Notes under the pieces: model-generated
Seen by the model: the letters and a program-made list of their open reading frames with translations, nothing else
Told to the model about the DNA's origin: nothing
Database searches by the model: none
Translations under genes and position numbers: made by a program
Shown here: positions 1-11,938 of the stretch, in pieces
Layout of the letters: every line of letters starts with the position of its first letter
Numbering within the stretch: the first letter of the stretch is position 1
Origin: Malachius bipustulatus
Taxonomy: Eukaryota; Arthropoda; Insecta; Coleoptera; Melyridae
Direction: 5' to 3'
NCBI GenBank assembly: GCA_910589415.1
Contig: OU342635.1
Span: forward strand, 6,386,001 to 6,450,000
Length of the DNA stretch: 64,000 nucleotides

Positions 1-668
1 CCCCCTCCCCGCATCTCCTGCAATCTGGATTATTTTTCACTCCTATTATTGAGAGGTGTTTCATTAGTGGGCAATGTCCTGTTAGAAGTCCAATTATTGT
101 GAGCTATGTTTTTTCTTCAGGTGGTCTTTTATTTCCCTTTTGACTTTGCTGTAGACTATGCAGCAAGTTCTAGCCCGATTAAGGGTAGTTTGGATCCCTT
201 TTCTGCGAGCAGATCCACTTTTTTGTTTCCTTTGTTGTTATGGTGTCCTTTTGTCCACCTCAGGTTTATTTTGTTGTTTTTCTCTACTAGCTTTGAAAGA
301 GAGTGCTCCAGTGCTCTTTTAGAGCTGCTTGGCTATCGTAACATTTTCAATGTTCATATTTTCATATGAACTGGCTATCATTTATGTTCCACGCAAGTGT
401 GGATTGTCAAAATTTCTGTCTGTGGCACTGTTGATAGTCCGCCTAGTCCGCCTATACTAAATGTATTTCCCTCGCCTCTCCCAGCAACTTCTGCTCCAGC
501 GCTAATCTTTGTCTTGGATCCATCCGTGTACCAGGTGCATTGGTTGTTTTTTGTTTTGATTCCATATTCTTTTGTTCCCTTTGCTGGTATTACTACCTGA
601 TAAGGTTTACAAAAGTTTAAGCACTTACTCGTTCTATCTGGTCGCATGTTTAAAATGTGATTGGTACC
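1..668 (-). mobile_element. LINE fragment (RNase H-bearing, I/R1-like), copy 1
   Basis: Read on the minus strand, this is the RNase H part of a non-LTR retrotransposon polyprotein. The start of the domain is visible in 378-668 (WYTDGSKT), and its C-terminal part (ADLLAKKGS-type) lies nearer the left edge. It is the same family as the LINE at 23.2-25.8 kb: both share the runs around RPDRTSK and KPYQVVIP. This copy lacks about 75 bp present in the other (near position 100), diverges from it at about 668, and has frame breaks, so it is a dead, truncated copy. It continues off the left edge. In this position it also shows the uninterrupted sequence into which an LTR inserted in copy 2. The family is clear; the exact clade is inferred from RNase H following the RT region. 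Confidence 0.75.
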
Positions 669-3422
669 AGCTAACAGAGATGTTAAGTTTTGCATTAATT
701 GGGAAATGGCTCCTAATTGGGACAACCCTGTATAAATGAATGAGTCTGCGGAGATTCCATTAATATTACAATAATATCGTGATGTAAATTAAATTCAAAT
801 AATAAATTGTTTGCTAAATGTACAGCGGGAGGAGAATTTTTAAGATTTTAGAACATTTTAAATTTATAAATGTTTATCCTGGCCACTTTTTTTCAACGCA
901 ACCAGTTTTTTTAAAAGATAGACATTTCGTACACGTTCAATAATATAGCAGTTAATTTTTTTTGGCAGGACATCAAGAGTTGCAGTGGCATTTTCAATAG
1001 GCTATTCAATAAAGCATTAACTATCGATCCTGGTGGTGAACATGAAACACGGTCCCGCTGTACGGCACAGCTGCGATCAAACTTGGCAAAGGCACGAAAT
1101 GGGCTGAAATCATCCGAATCACGGCAATCCGTTTTAGGGATAAAAACCAAATAGATTATAAATACGAGTTTTCAACGTAATTTAGCTTTTACTCATGAAG
1201 AATCAGCGTTTATAAAAAGATAATATCGTGAATTGGCAAAAAAATCGTCAACCGTAAATTTCTCGTCATCCAGAACCCATTTTCATCTATTTAATGCTTC
1301 ATTAAGCTGAATGTTTCCCATCATCCTGCCAATTTGAGGCGGTAAATGATGGACTATAATAATGAAACTCACTTTTTGGGAAATTATTTCGATAAACTAT
1401 TGAATTTTTTTTTCGACGCTTACATATTTCGCAGAAATCTACTGGCACCGGGGATCCTTGTGCTCTTAATTATGCGTATCTCTCAATTATGTGTAATTTC
1501 CCATTCGGATGAAGCCATTTTCTTCGGGCCTCTGATTAGGTAAGTCCGTTCTTGATTTCTGAGGGGGGCTATTATAAATTACTGGAGAAAACTTATTAGG
1601 GGAGCTTCAACTTGACCTGGAAACTGCGGCCGACTGTACTCGTAGGTATAAAAACAGGGCCTCATCTCCTCAAGTTCGTCGACTGCGGCCTACCAGCGCC
1701 TGATGCCAGGAGTGGCTATATAAACTACGTTTATTTAATTTTGAATAATCTGAAGGAATTATTACAATTTTTGATTTCGTATATCACTAGGTACAATATT
1801 TTGCGGAGCTAATAAATTTATGTTTTATATTAAGGTTGTGTATAAATTTGTGAAAGTCTACCTTTATCCCGTCTGAAGGCATTGATTAATGAATTAATTA
1901 ATAAAATAATTAATACGTCCTCTCAAAAAATGATAGAAATTACTGTGAAAAAAATTATAAAAATTCCATTAAGTCAATTTTGAGATATACAAAAAAATTA
2001 ATTTTCTTTCAGAAAACTTTCTTCCTTAAAATGACTCTTTCTATCGAATGCTGAAGTTACTTTACTATAAAATGGGACATCCTGTATAATTATAGCTAAT
2101 TTAATAAGATCTTTCTAGAGTACGTATAAGTAATTTTTCCATTACCAAATTAGATAAATTATGGCCCTCCATAATACCTAATAGAGCTTTACTAATTCTC
2201 GTTTATTGCTTTCTAGGAACTTTACATCCCTTACCCTAGTTCCAGCAGCTTGAAAGGTTATGTTGTGATTAGATTGGAGTAATCCTTGATTAGCCCTCTG
2301 TAATAATTGTTACTGTTTGGATATAATTCTATCTTCAAGGTAGATAATTAGAATATTATTCATAGTACTTGAGTAATAATTAGTTCAATAATTAATTTCA
2401 ATCTAAACAGAAATAATTACATCGTAAATTATTTCTATCAGGGCTCATCAAGTGTCAGGAAAATCCGTGCAATAAGTCTCTGAATTTCATGGCATGAGTG
2501 ATTTCACCAAAAAATGTATTCAGATGTTTGATCCTAAGTAAATAAAGTGGCAGGGAGGTTAGTGGTTTAATCTGTGGTATTGTTGAGAGATCATATTGTC
2601 ATCAGTAGTCGGCCATCTTTTAACGCAGGTCCTTTTATCAGGGTTCCTTTTTACCTTTTAAAGTACAGAACACATTAAATAATGCTTTTCTTTGCTGCTT
2701 TTTTTTTAATAATAAAATTTTCTAATACATTTTTTGATACGATTTTTCCCGAAAGTTCCCATCTCGATTAGAAGAAAATAGAGTAGCGACAAGCACAGAG
2801 GTATAATTAAAAATGTCCAATATTATTATGTATGATATTTAAATTTACCTAAAATATAAACTAACCGTAACAAAAGCAGTTTGTTTGCTTTGTATTAATC
2901 CGGGGCCTGGATCCTTTGCTTAATCTTTCACCCGGAGACTTTATAAGTTAATTAACTTGTCAAAATAAGCCCTCTGATAAAGGTGCCATCCCTTGATGAT
3001 AATTTAGGGGAATTCTGAATTTCCTCTGTATACACCTATAACACTAGCTACTAGCCCCAGCACCAGCAACGACGTTGTCACAATTCCTATCGTCAGGAAT
3101 CCCTGTAGGTATCTTCATTCATAATATAAGCAAGGATAGATGACGAGCTTAAAGACACTCTGGGGAGGATATACCAATGCGTCATTCATCCTTCGCTCTT
3201 AAATAAATACATAAAGTAATATTTTTCATGGAAGGGCGTTTTTTTCCAAGGTAAATGAAAAAATTCGGGTATTTTTCTCGAAAGAGAACGAGGCCTCTAC
3301 TTACTTTCAACTTTCTTTTATCGAGTTAATGTTTGATTTATTAATATGTGAAACTAAAAAAAGTTACCATGCCAAAAAGTTGGCGTTACCTTGTCAAAAA
3401 GTTGGTCATTATCCACAGATAC
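669..3422. other. No gene recognised
   Basis: AT-rich sequence with only short open frames that do not look like protein families I know. A CCTGTATAA motif at about 2088 resembles the short-element termini seen elsewhere in the window. I see nothing else supportable. Confidence 0.5.
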
Positions 3423-4399
3423 TATGCTGGGTGATTTATTAGCTCACAATCAAATTGTGACAAATTCATGAAAGGTGGAGTATTAAAAAAAATATATATG
3501 TTCGATTTTTATTATTTAAGGAGTTAATGGGACCTCAAATTTTTCTGCAGAAAGGGTCAATTTGAAAATAAAATATTCATTTAAAAACTTTCAAAACAAA
3601 AAAAAGTGCATGTTTTTTTAACAGGCAAAACAAAGGTAAAGTTAAATGAAAATATTATTAAATTGATCTTTTTTTGTCCTTGTCCTGAAATTCACCATTT
3701 TTAGGCGCGAAAATCGGGATAAGAAGAATAATGACAATTTTCTACAAAATAATAAGGAAAATAAGGCGATTTTCTAAGAGTCATTTCCTATAAGAGCCAT
3801 TTCCTAATAGTCTTTTCCTAAAAACCTAGGTATTAAAAAAAAAAGAAAACTAACTACGCTATCCAGCAAATAATTCATGCAAAACTTTACCTCTGTGTTA
3901 GCTGGTACCTGCTCTCATCGACGCAGAGGGTCACAAATAATAAATTTTCTGGGTACTTCGATTCACTTCTATGGAACTATTCAAGAAAAGAAAATAAATT
4001 AATCCGTCGCGGGGTCTCTTTACACGCGACCGAGTCTCCAGCAACAAAACTTTTCTCTCCTCAGCTAACATGAATCGTAAAGGTGTTCGAGTCCCTTCCG
4101 TGACTAAATTATACTCCTCTCTCTGTAGAGGTCACTCCCTACTATAATGTCAATTTGATTATTAGCCAACTATTTCCCTAGCGTATCTGGATTTATTGGC
4201 ATTATCCGCACGAATCACGGCTCTTATACGAACTGGCAACCTCTAGTAGTACAGGCCGGATGCTCTCCCCCCACCGTCTCTGGTAGGGAAAGGACCACCC
4301 GGAAAAAGTTCTCTTCGTGACTTCCAGCAATGGTAATATGTTATTTAACTTTTTATTTGTCACAATTTGATGGTGAGCTAATTATTCACCCTGTACATA
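3423..4399. mobile_element. Non-autonomous inverted-repeat element
   Basis: Sequence at 3425-3464 recurs in reverse complement at 4357-4394, sharing TTAGCTCAC and CAAATTGTGACAAA. The right end finishes CACCCTGTAC, the terminus type seen on several other short elements in the window. The inside (about 900 bp) has no coding frame, so this is a MITE-like, non-autonomous DNA element. The superfamily is not certain. Confidence 0.6.
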
Positions 4400-4434
4400 T
4401 CAGTACGAAAATTGTGTGCAATAACTGAATTTAC

Positions 4435-4521
4435 AAAAAAGCAGTTTCGGAGAAGCGGCAAGCAGAAAAATTCTCTCACAACGCAAGTTTTTGCTTGCCG
4501 CCTCTCTGAAATTGCTTTTTT
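4435..4521. repeat. Strong stem-loop
   Basis: Near-perfect inverted repeat: arms 4435-4464 and 4492-4521 share AAAAAAGCAG/TTGCTTTTTT ends and GCGGCAAGCA/TGCTTGCCGC cores. The loop is about 27 nt. It lies directly beside another palindrome (4571-4690) and may be part of the same foldback element. Confidence 0.7.
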
Positions 4522-4560
4522 GGTAATTTTTACTGAACACTATTTCCGCACTGATGTAAT

Positions 4561-5215
4561 AGTATTATTACATTACTAGTGTGGAACTGGAAAGTGACCC
4601 ATTTCACACGATGGGGGATTGTTGTCGACGAGGCGCTAGCCGATTGCGGCGATTCCGCGAGTGTGAAATGCTCCTTTCCACGCAAGTAACTTACACTATT
4701 TTTCCGACGATTACAGTACGACGACATTAATGCTCAAGCTCAATTTAATTGAGAACTTTACAATGAAAACTAATACTTGAATTAGAAAAATTTATAATAA
4801 CAACTACTTAGAGTAGAGTCGTAGAAATTGAAAGTAATATTTATCAAAATTTGTAAATTGTAATGGATTTCAATAATGTAATTTGTACATTATGTACAGC
4901 AGCAGGCTCGACGTCAATTTTTTTTTAAGAGGCGCCCTCAATTGAAATTAATATTTTGAAAACATCAGATAAACTTTTGGATTTAACTGTTTTGTGTCCG
5001 CATTATTAAACTTGTTTCATAAAAACCGTAAAAATAGTATTTACAATTTCATAAAAGAGATCAAAATTGCAGAAAGTTGGCAATACCTCTATGCATAGCT
5101 GTATTATGGGTTGCCTAATCTAAGGAGTATTAACTAACCGATTGACTGTTACTTCACATACATATCACTCTAGTTCTAGTGTGATCTTTTACTTTTAAAC
5201 TTTAGTGTGCTTTTT
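4561..5215 (+). repeat. Dispersed repeat family A, copy 1
   Basis: Two stretches, 4561-4740 and about 5085-5215, match in reverse complement the region 54284-54740. The first holds a palindrome around GTGTGAAATG/CATTTCACAC with a GTCGACGA core. The second shares GTATTATGGG..TGCCTAA and GGAGTATTAACTAA. The shared order and spacing suggest one interspersed element of at least 650 bp. No coding frame. Confidence 0.65.
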
Positions 5216-6503
5216 CGCATGGTAAAAAATTTTTTGTGGTAGTTTGTTGTCAGAATTCTTGTCTCTTATTACGTGCAATATAACCGAATATTTCTCATCT
5301 GAGTGCGATGTGGTAAGTATATTGAATGCATAAAAAATAATAAAAGATTTCTTTACGATTCAATTTGTTCCATTCTTTAATAAATTTTACAAGGGATGCG
5401 GAAAATCTGGCAATATGCACTTAAAAGAAGGAAATGCAAATTCGGTAGACGTAATCCAGTACTATTCACGAATTAGGGATTTAAATTCGTTTTCCAGTCC
5501 CGTTCTCCGTCATACCTATTTGCAGTCAACGTTCAACGTTTTTACTTCCTCGCAGATATTTTTTGCGCCAAAAAGGGGACAGAACACTTTTTCCAACCTC
5601 TAAAATACGGCACTGAATATTTTTAATCAAATAGCTCTTGCTTGCATATCTAATTTAAAATTGAATGTTGACATTTCCATTACACAATTCAAATTTTAAT
5701 GCCGAGATAAATCAGTTCTTCAGGAAATTCTTCACTAAAAATATTCCCTTGAAAGAAGGATTGATTTGATTTAGAATATCACCTTCTTCCAGGTTCAACA
5801 TTGAAATAATCAGTGTACACTAGGATCACTTGCATGCATTTTTTCTGCTGGAATATTGAAGTAGAAAAAGGGAGTGGGTGTAGTTTTAATTGTTTTTTAT
5901 GCTAATTAGGTGTACACCTGCAGGGGCATCGATGCATTCTGGTTCAGACGTGTCAAAATTTGTCGAAACACGAAACGTGTCAAAAGTTCGTCAAGGATTT
6001 TAATTGTTTGTATTTTTCTTTTAGTCGGCACGCATTTATTCAGACTTTACACTTTAAATAATAATAAGACAGCCCAAAATTGCAGGCACTCCACAAACTT
6101 GCTGAAACTGTTTGGTAGGTTAGTTAAGTACTTCTGAGACACGCTCGATTCAATATTTTATTTTATTTAATTTATTTAAAATGGCTAATGTGACTACTTT
6201 TTGATAAATTTATAATATTTGTGAATTTTGAGAAACTTTAAGTATTTTCTATTCCTAATGAACCTTCTAACTATTTGAATATGAATATTTAACATTATTA
6301 TTATCATGATCAAATCATTATTTTAAATTAAATTATTTTTAACATGATCACTTTTCTTTTCTTTATTGAATACTCTTTCTACAATTTTTATTATCTTTTA
6401 TTCATGAAAATAACTATTTAAACGATTTTTCATCTTTCGAAACTACGAATCTAAGCGTTAAATCGTCGCTCCAATCTGTTATATACGTTACGTCTCATTT
6501 TAT
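5216..6503. other. No gene recognised
   Basis: AT-rich; short frames at 5415-5603 and 5910-6137 show no family resemblance. Nothing supportable. Confidence 0.5.
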
Positions 6504-6927
6504 TGTTGGATGCTCAATACTTGATATTTATTTACTTATTTATTATGACTGGAAAAGTATAAAATCGATAAGATCTCCCTCCCGCAGAACGGTTCGCAAT
6601 GAGTAATGTCCTTTCTCCCAACAATTGGCTAACTTAAATATTTTTGTAGCGTTTGCTGGAACGACAAAAATGAGGTTACAGTATAAGGTAGTAGGTACAC
6701 GGGGTTATTTAAACAATACTTAAGGTCGGGAATTCAACAGAGACTTCATGACAGATCAGTTAACACTTTAAACGTGAAACAGATTCTTCTTTTTAATTCA
6801 TTCAGTTTAGGCCTCTGTCGACAGATATTTTAGTGATCAGGATACAACACAGATTTTGCTGCGCATGACTTAGGATTTTATTCAGTCAGGTAGGTAGGTT
6901 ATATTTTAGATTTGGTGCCGTGACCAG
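6504..6927 (+). mobile_element. Possible BEL/Pao-type LTR end plus primer-binding site
   Basis: A sequence beginning TGTTGGA (6504), with a TATAAAA box at 6559-6565, ends just before TGGTGCCGTGACCAG at 6913-6927. That looks like a tRNA-complementary primer-binding site of the kind found after BEL/Pao LTRs. No gag or pol follows and no partner LTR was found, so this would be a decayed 5' end. The LTR limits are inferred and the last bases before the putative PBS (TTAGA) are not a typical CA end. Confidence 0.35.
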
Positions 6928-9010
6928 AATCATACTTTAGTTTAGGTCAGATAGGGCGTTATATTACAATATGTAAATTAGATAGCAACCTGTCATAGTG
7001 AATATAGAGAAAGTTCTAAGCTAGTCTCAGGTTTAACTCAGAAGATCAACTAAACACTAAAAACATATTTGTGAAGTTTTATGTTATGGGGAGCAGTTCT
7101 TAGAGAGCTCCCAAACGATTCCCGGGCATAATAACTTTGATCTCTGCTCCATTTTAGAGGATGTTTCATGAATAAACGTCATCCTTGCAGATTCCTTCAA
7201 TCGATATCGTGAAATAGCCGTAAATTATTACCTGACTGAAATATTGCTTAAAGTTCCAGAGCCATAATTTCAAGGATTTCGCCTGTTTTATTTATCTACA
7301 TAAAGTACCTACCGTACTCTTATCAATATTTTCTTCTAAGTAGATGTAATAAATAAGGGATTCAAGGTGGCATTTTCCAATAGGATCGCAGGTACTTAGT
7401 ATTTGTTTCACACCTCCCGAGCTGCCAGCCGTCCTCTGTTACATTGAACGAATAAAAATCCTCCCAGATAGAAACTGATGATTCATTGAATTTAAAATTA
7501 AAGAAAATCGTATTGTTATAGTCTTACTCTTTATTAATTCCAAATTAAAAGTATTAAAAAATTGGTTATTCTCTAACTATAACCTATAACAATAATCACC
7601 AAATCTAAATAATCACTGTTCTCTTATTTATGCTTGTTCACTTCACTTGTCACAATCACTTCACTCTGTTCTCTTTATTCTTTACTCTATGGCACTTCCC
7701 AATTACAACTTCTAAACTACAGCTACGGCATTCATTCTCGAACATGCGCAGAACGCGGAACCATTCTGGTATTTAGTAGAATGTGAGTTACACTGGCCTG
7801 GCAATGTGTCATTCCTGTCATTTAATAAGAAATATCGCCAATTGGCTTATAGTAATCATAATAATAATTGTCGAGAAGGTAAACAAAACAATAACAAATC
7901 CAGATCCAGAATACTTCGCCAGTGTTCTATCGTTCTTTCGACTTAATATTCAGTTTGATATGGTGACATGATGACAGTTTTTTAATAAGTTTTAAGCAAA
8001 AAATGTTCTGGCAGAGTGGGTTTTCTGTAAGTAGGTTACAGTACAGGCTCGTTTAATAATAACCAACACCAACTGACGTTGCGTACGTCTGAAGCTTCAC
8101 ACAGATGGAAGGCCGCCGGAAACCCTTGCTCATGCCAGTCACGATCCCGGCCTAAGGGAAAGACATGGAGGGATTTAACTACAAGGAATTAATCTTCCCA
8201 GACGTATAATTGATACCACGATTTAATTCACACCTGCAGCCTCTCTAACTCGTGATCTGATAACGTGTACTTACTTACTTCAGTTACAACAGCAGGAAAG
8301 TTAATTAGGGGAGAGGCAGGCAAAATGGCATAACTTAAGGTTGGAGAGTTAATATTAATTGTTTTGTAAAAAGTTTTTTACAGGAGACTTCTCGTTTACT
8401 ATACACCTCAGTATGCATAATAAGAATAACACTGATTAATTTTTTTAATAAAAAAAAATTGGCTGCAAAAAAAGAAAAATGAAATATTTCCTTGTCTGAA
8501 CTGTTCATATAAAAATCTACTTCTTGACAGCTTTCTGATTGAATTTTCTTGCCAAGGAAATTTCTTTTAAGAATTATAAAGAAATAAAAACAGATTGTAA
8601 AATGCTCTTACTTTGAGCTATTTTTATGAAGCTGTTCGAAGTGTGCCGTTTGATTCAAGAAACCCATTTCGTAGCATTTTTCCTGTACTTTCCGAATCCG
8701 ATACCGTTTTTCCCGAAATTCGATCGGGAAATGTGCCTTCTGTCAAAAAGTGCAAACCATTTCTTTTCAAGTACGGTCCTGGACTTTGAATTTGCTTATT
8801 AGGTCATCTTGAAGTGCCTTAGAGAAGAGTGTTTCAGTAAATTTTGTCCTATTTCATTTTAAACCGTTGCAAACATATAGCTGTTTAAAATTTAAGCCCA
8901 AATATAGAAAACACCCTGTATCTTCAGTTGGCAAAAAAAATTGTCATAATATATGACTTGCCTTGATGTCCCCTCCTACCTGGCATTAGTCATGAATCAC
9001 CCTGTATAAA
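6928..9010. other. No gene recognised
   Basis: AT-rich. CACCCTGTA motifs occur at 8912 and 8998, marking probable ends of short elements. No coding signal. Confidence 0.5.
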
Positions 9011-9366
9011 GTTGTTTGTCTTAATGAATTCTACCAGGTGTTACCTTAATCTTGGATTTATATAAGACTTTAATGTACAATTTTACAGGGCTGGACTCTC
9101 ATTTTTTTAACTATCAAAGGCTGTATCTCTTTTGTTTTTGACTTGATTGAGAAAAGTTATTTGAGAAAGTTGCTTGTCTTAATGAATTCTACCAGGTGTT
9201 ACCTAAATCTTGGATTTCTATCAGACTTTAACGTATAATTTATCACAGGGCTGGACTCTCGTTTTTTTCAACTATAAAAGGCTGTATCTCTTTTGTTTTT
9301 GACTTGACCGAGAAAAGTTATTTGAAAAAGTTGTTTGTCCTAATAAATTCTACAAGGTGTTAAAAA
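9011..9366. repeat. Tandem repeat, about 160 bp unit, 2.2 copies
   Basis: GTTG(T/C)TTGTC..AATTCTAC recurs at 9011, 9169 and 9330 (periods 158 and 161). Each full unit also contains GGGCTGGACTCTC and GGCTGTATCTCTTTTG. The array is bracketed in the same orientation by TCACCCTGTATAA at about 8997 and 9385, suggesting it belongs to a short element with that terminus. Confidence 0.8.
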
Positions 9367-9399
9367 AGTGAGTCAACTTAAAAATCACCCTGTATAATT

Positions 9400-11158
9400 A
9401 TGATTTAAAACGTAATTGCTTATACTAACAACAAAGTTGTGTGTGCCTGTCGCAGAGGGGATTGTTAACTGACGTAACTTGTAACATGAAATGGTAAATA
9501 ATTTATTTGATGGTCAAGACCTGAGGTTATGTGTGCAACTAAATGTTTCATCTAGGCTCCTAGGCCATTATGGCATATTGCTCTACGCTCACAATCCCCC
9601 AATAATTTATGTGGTACATTAGCTAAAATTAAGTTAAGGATTTTGTTAAATTATAGGAACGGTTTGATTATTTGAATTTAAGGTTTCTTTAATCTGTAGC
9701 TACAAAACAATCAATGTCCAAGCCCATTTTCCAGTTAAAAAAATGGTTTGTATCTTTATTGACAAAACTGAAATTACCAACTATGTATTAATCAATCTGT
9801 AGTAATGTATAGCAGGATCATTTTAATATCTATTTATTGTACCTCTACTATTAATAATTTAATAAATAATTAAATAAAAAAGATGAATCGATACACACTT
9901 TCGAAAGTTTTCGCGTTTGCATTCAGATGTTTGTTTTCAAGCCACTTAGTTAATGGTGTTAGTATTTTATCTTTGGGACCCAAATCAGATCAACAGAAAC
10001 TAAGCTGTCATGCTTCACGTGATATATGAAATAAAGTTGAACAATTTGAACAGAACTCATTTTTCACTTTCAAAATACACAATACCTAAAGCTAATTCGA
10101 CTTCATTTCGCATTTGAGGGGCCATTCCAGTTGTCAAGACTTAACTGAAAAGGGCTTCCCTGGTAGAAACTTCACGATAACATGTGACCATGAAGGGGAT
10201 TATAAAGACAAGAAATTCTCGATTTGAATTTTCATGCTTTGGGGTTCAGCCGTGTCTTTTTTCTCTGGAGATAAGTGCGGTTTATGCAGCGAATACGACC
10301 AAATGTTATTTCAAAAAGTTGTTTAGAAGCAACATTTAGGCCTCTATATCAAATTTTAAAATCATGGGCCAATTGTAATTTTGAAAAATTTAATAATGTT
10401 TAAATAAAATTGTAGGATTTGACGTTTTCCAGTTTGTGTGATGGATAGGTGTCATGGGCTAGCTAAGATTATTAGCAAGGAAATCTAACTTTCAATAAGT
10501 AAATATTTTAAAGTCAATTCATTAACTAGGATATCAAAACAAGCGTTGCTGTAATAGATAAATAATGTTTAATAACAAGACGGTAACCCTGCCAGGTACC
10601 GACCTTGCAATAATGCTGACTAAGGGTAAACAATGCGTTGGTATTGACCCAGCGATATATAATAGACGGACACTCTATCCGAGAATCAATTACAATAATA
10701 ATTATGAATTATTACAGTTAGTATTAGATATAATTATGTAAATATTATTATATATAGACAACCGTCGTTATATAGTGTTCCCAATCTCCTTTAATTATCC
10801 TGCTACCCAATAACAACCGTAAAAATCCCAGTTTATCACAAGGCTTACTTATCACATGGCGATCCCGCTTGTTTATCACAGTTTGATTTTGATATTTTCC
10901 TAGTAATTTATCACAGTTTTTCAACTTTAAAGTGATTTTTAGTGTCTAGTGGCATTACTTGTGCGATACTTTCTAGTACTTATTAGTGTGGTCATCATAC
11001 CTATAGTTCGTTGTATGATGATAATCATTTAACTGAGGCTGATATTCTGGCGCGTTTCTTATCGGACTGATAACTTCTTATACTGGAGGTCTATCTTGAC
11101 TCTCTTAATCTCTTGCTGAATGCTGGTTGTCGTCATTCATTAAGACCGCATCCACACG
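9400..11158. other. No gene recognised
   Basis: AT-rich. Four or five TTATCACA repeats occur at about 10830-10920, next to a GGCGATCCCG stretch. That could be a decayed LTR end, but I cannot support it. Confidence 0.45.
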
Positions 11159-11411
11159 TCAAGCTGAATTTTTTTTTAAGGAGGGAGCTTCGGTCTTCAC
11201 TATGTAGGGAAGACAAAGTCGCTCCACTCCGATAATTATGGGTTTGAGCTATTTTGCCATTACCCAGCCTCAAGTATACAATTAAATAGTAGAAAGGACA
11301 ACACAGACACCCAGAGCCTTCACCGGAATCGAACTCAGTCCGCCGGGTCCAGTGATTCAGCAGACCGCCCACTGAACCACTCGGCCACCGGTGTGCTCAT
11401 CAAGCTGAATT
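11159..11411 (-). mobile_element. tRNA-derived SINE with 12-bp target-site duplication
   Basis: On the minus strand the head is tRNA-like: a Pol III A box TGGCCGAGTGG (11377-11387) and a B box AGTTCGATTCC (11325-11335) at normal spacing, most like a Ser/Leu-type tRNA. The body runs to an A-rich tail (plus-strand T run at 11169-11178). TCAAGCTGAATT occurs on both sides (11159-11170 and 11400-11411), a clean target-site duplication, so both ends are defined. Confidence 0.85.
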
Positions 11412-11744
11412 GCTACAATTGCTGAAATGGTTGCATCACTGTTTGAGATCAATGGGTTGTGGGACTAGCCACTTCTAAAAATGATGCCATGTGCTGCTTG
11501 TGAAGCTAAATGCACTAGGCAATAAGGTCTTCTTCGTGCGAGCATATTTACCATATATACAATGCGTATGATATATCCCTGTCTGCATATGATGAAATCA
11601 GGAGGGGTAGAGACCCCTGGAAGTGTAAGAGATGCCGAGTTGTGGCTCCTTCTCTGCGGCTTCCTCTACTTGCCTCAGGTGGAGCTTTACCTAAAATTTT
11701 TGCCTGTTCGGAGGCACAGCCTTGATCTCCCGCTGCCGCGTCTG

Positions 11745-11938
11745 CTGTTAAGAAATCTTATGTTGGAGAGCAGGTTCTGAGTGGGTCTAACTCTGTTAAG
11801 GGTCTGGGTGTTCTCTTCGATTCGAAGTTATCCTTTGTGGACCATATCGATGTGACTATTGAGAAGGCATATAGGTCGTATCGATCGTTTAGAGAGTGTC
11901 TAGAGAAAATTCTTAAAGTTTTTGGTATTTCGGATTGA
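11745..11938 (+). pseudogene. LINE RT C-terminal fragment
   Basis: The plus strand encodes a stretch with VKGLGVLFDSKLSF and DHI motifs. This is the palm/thumb boundary of Jockey-like non-LTR reverse transcriptases, where a LGV.fD..L.w..Hi pattern follows the YADD region. It ends at a stop at 11938 and abuts a minus-strand RT fragment. There is no start and no catalytic centre, so it is a dead fragment. Confidence 0.65.

Noticed and set aside
10820..10930. Repeated TTATCACA with a GGCGATCCCG stretch, LTR/PBS-like
   Set aside because: No matching LTR start, no TSD, no retroelement coding downstream.
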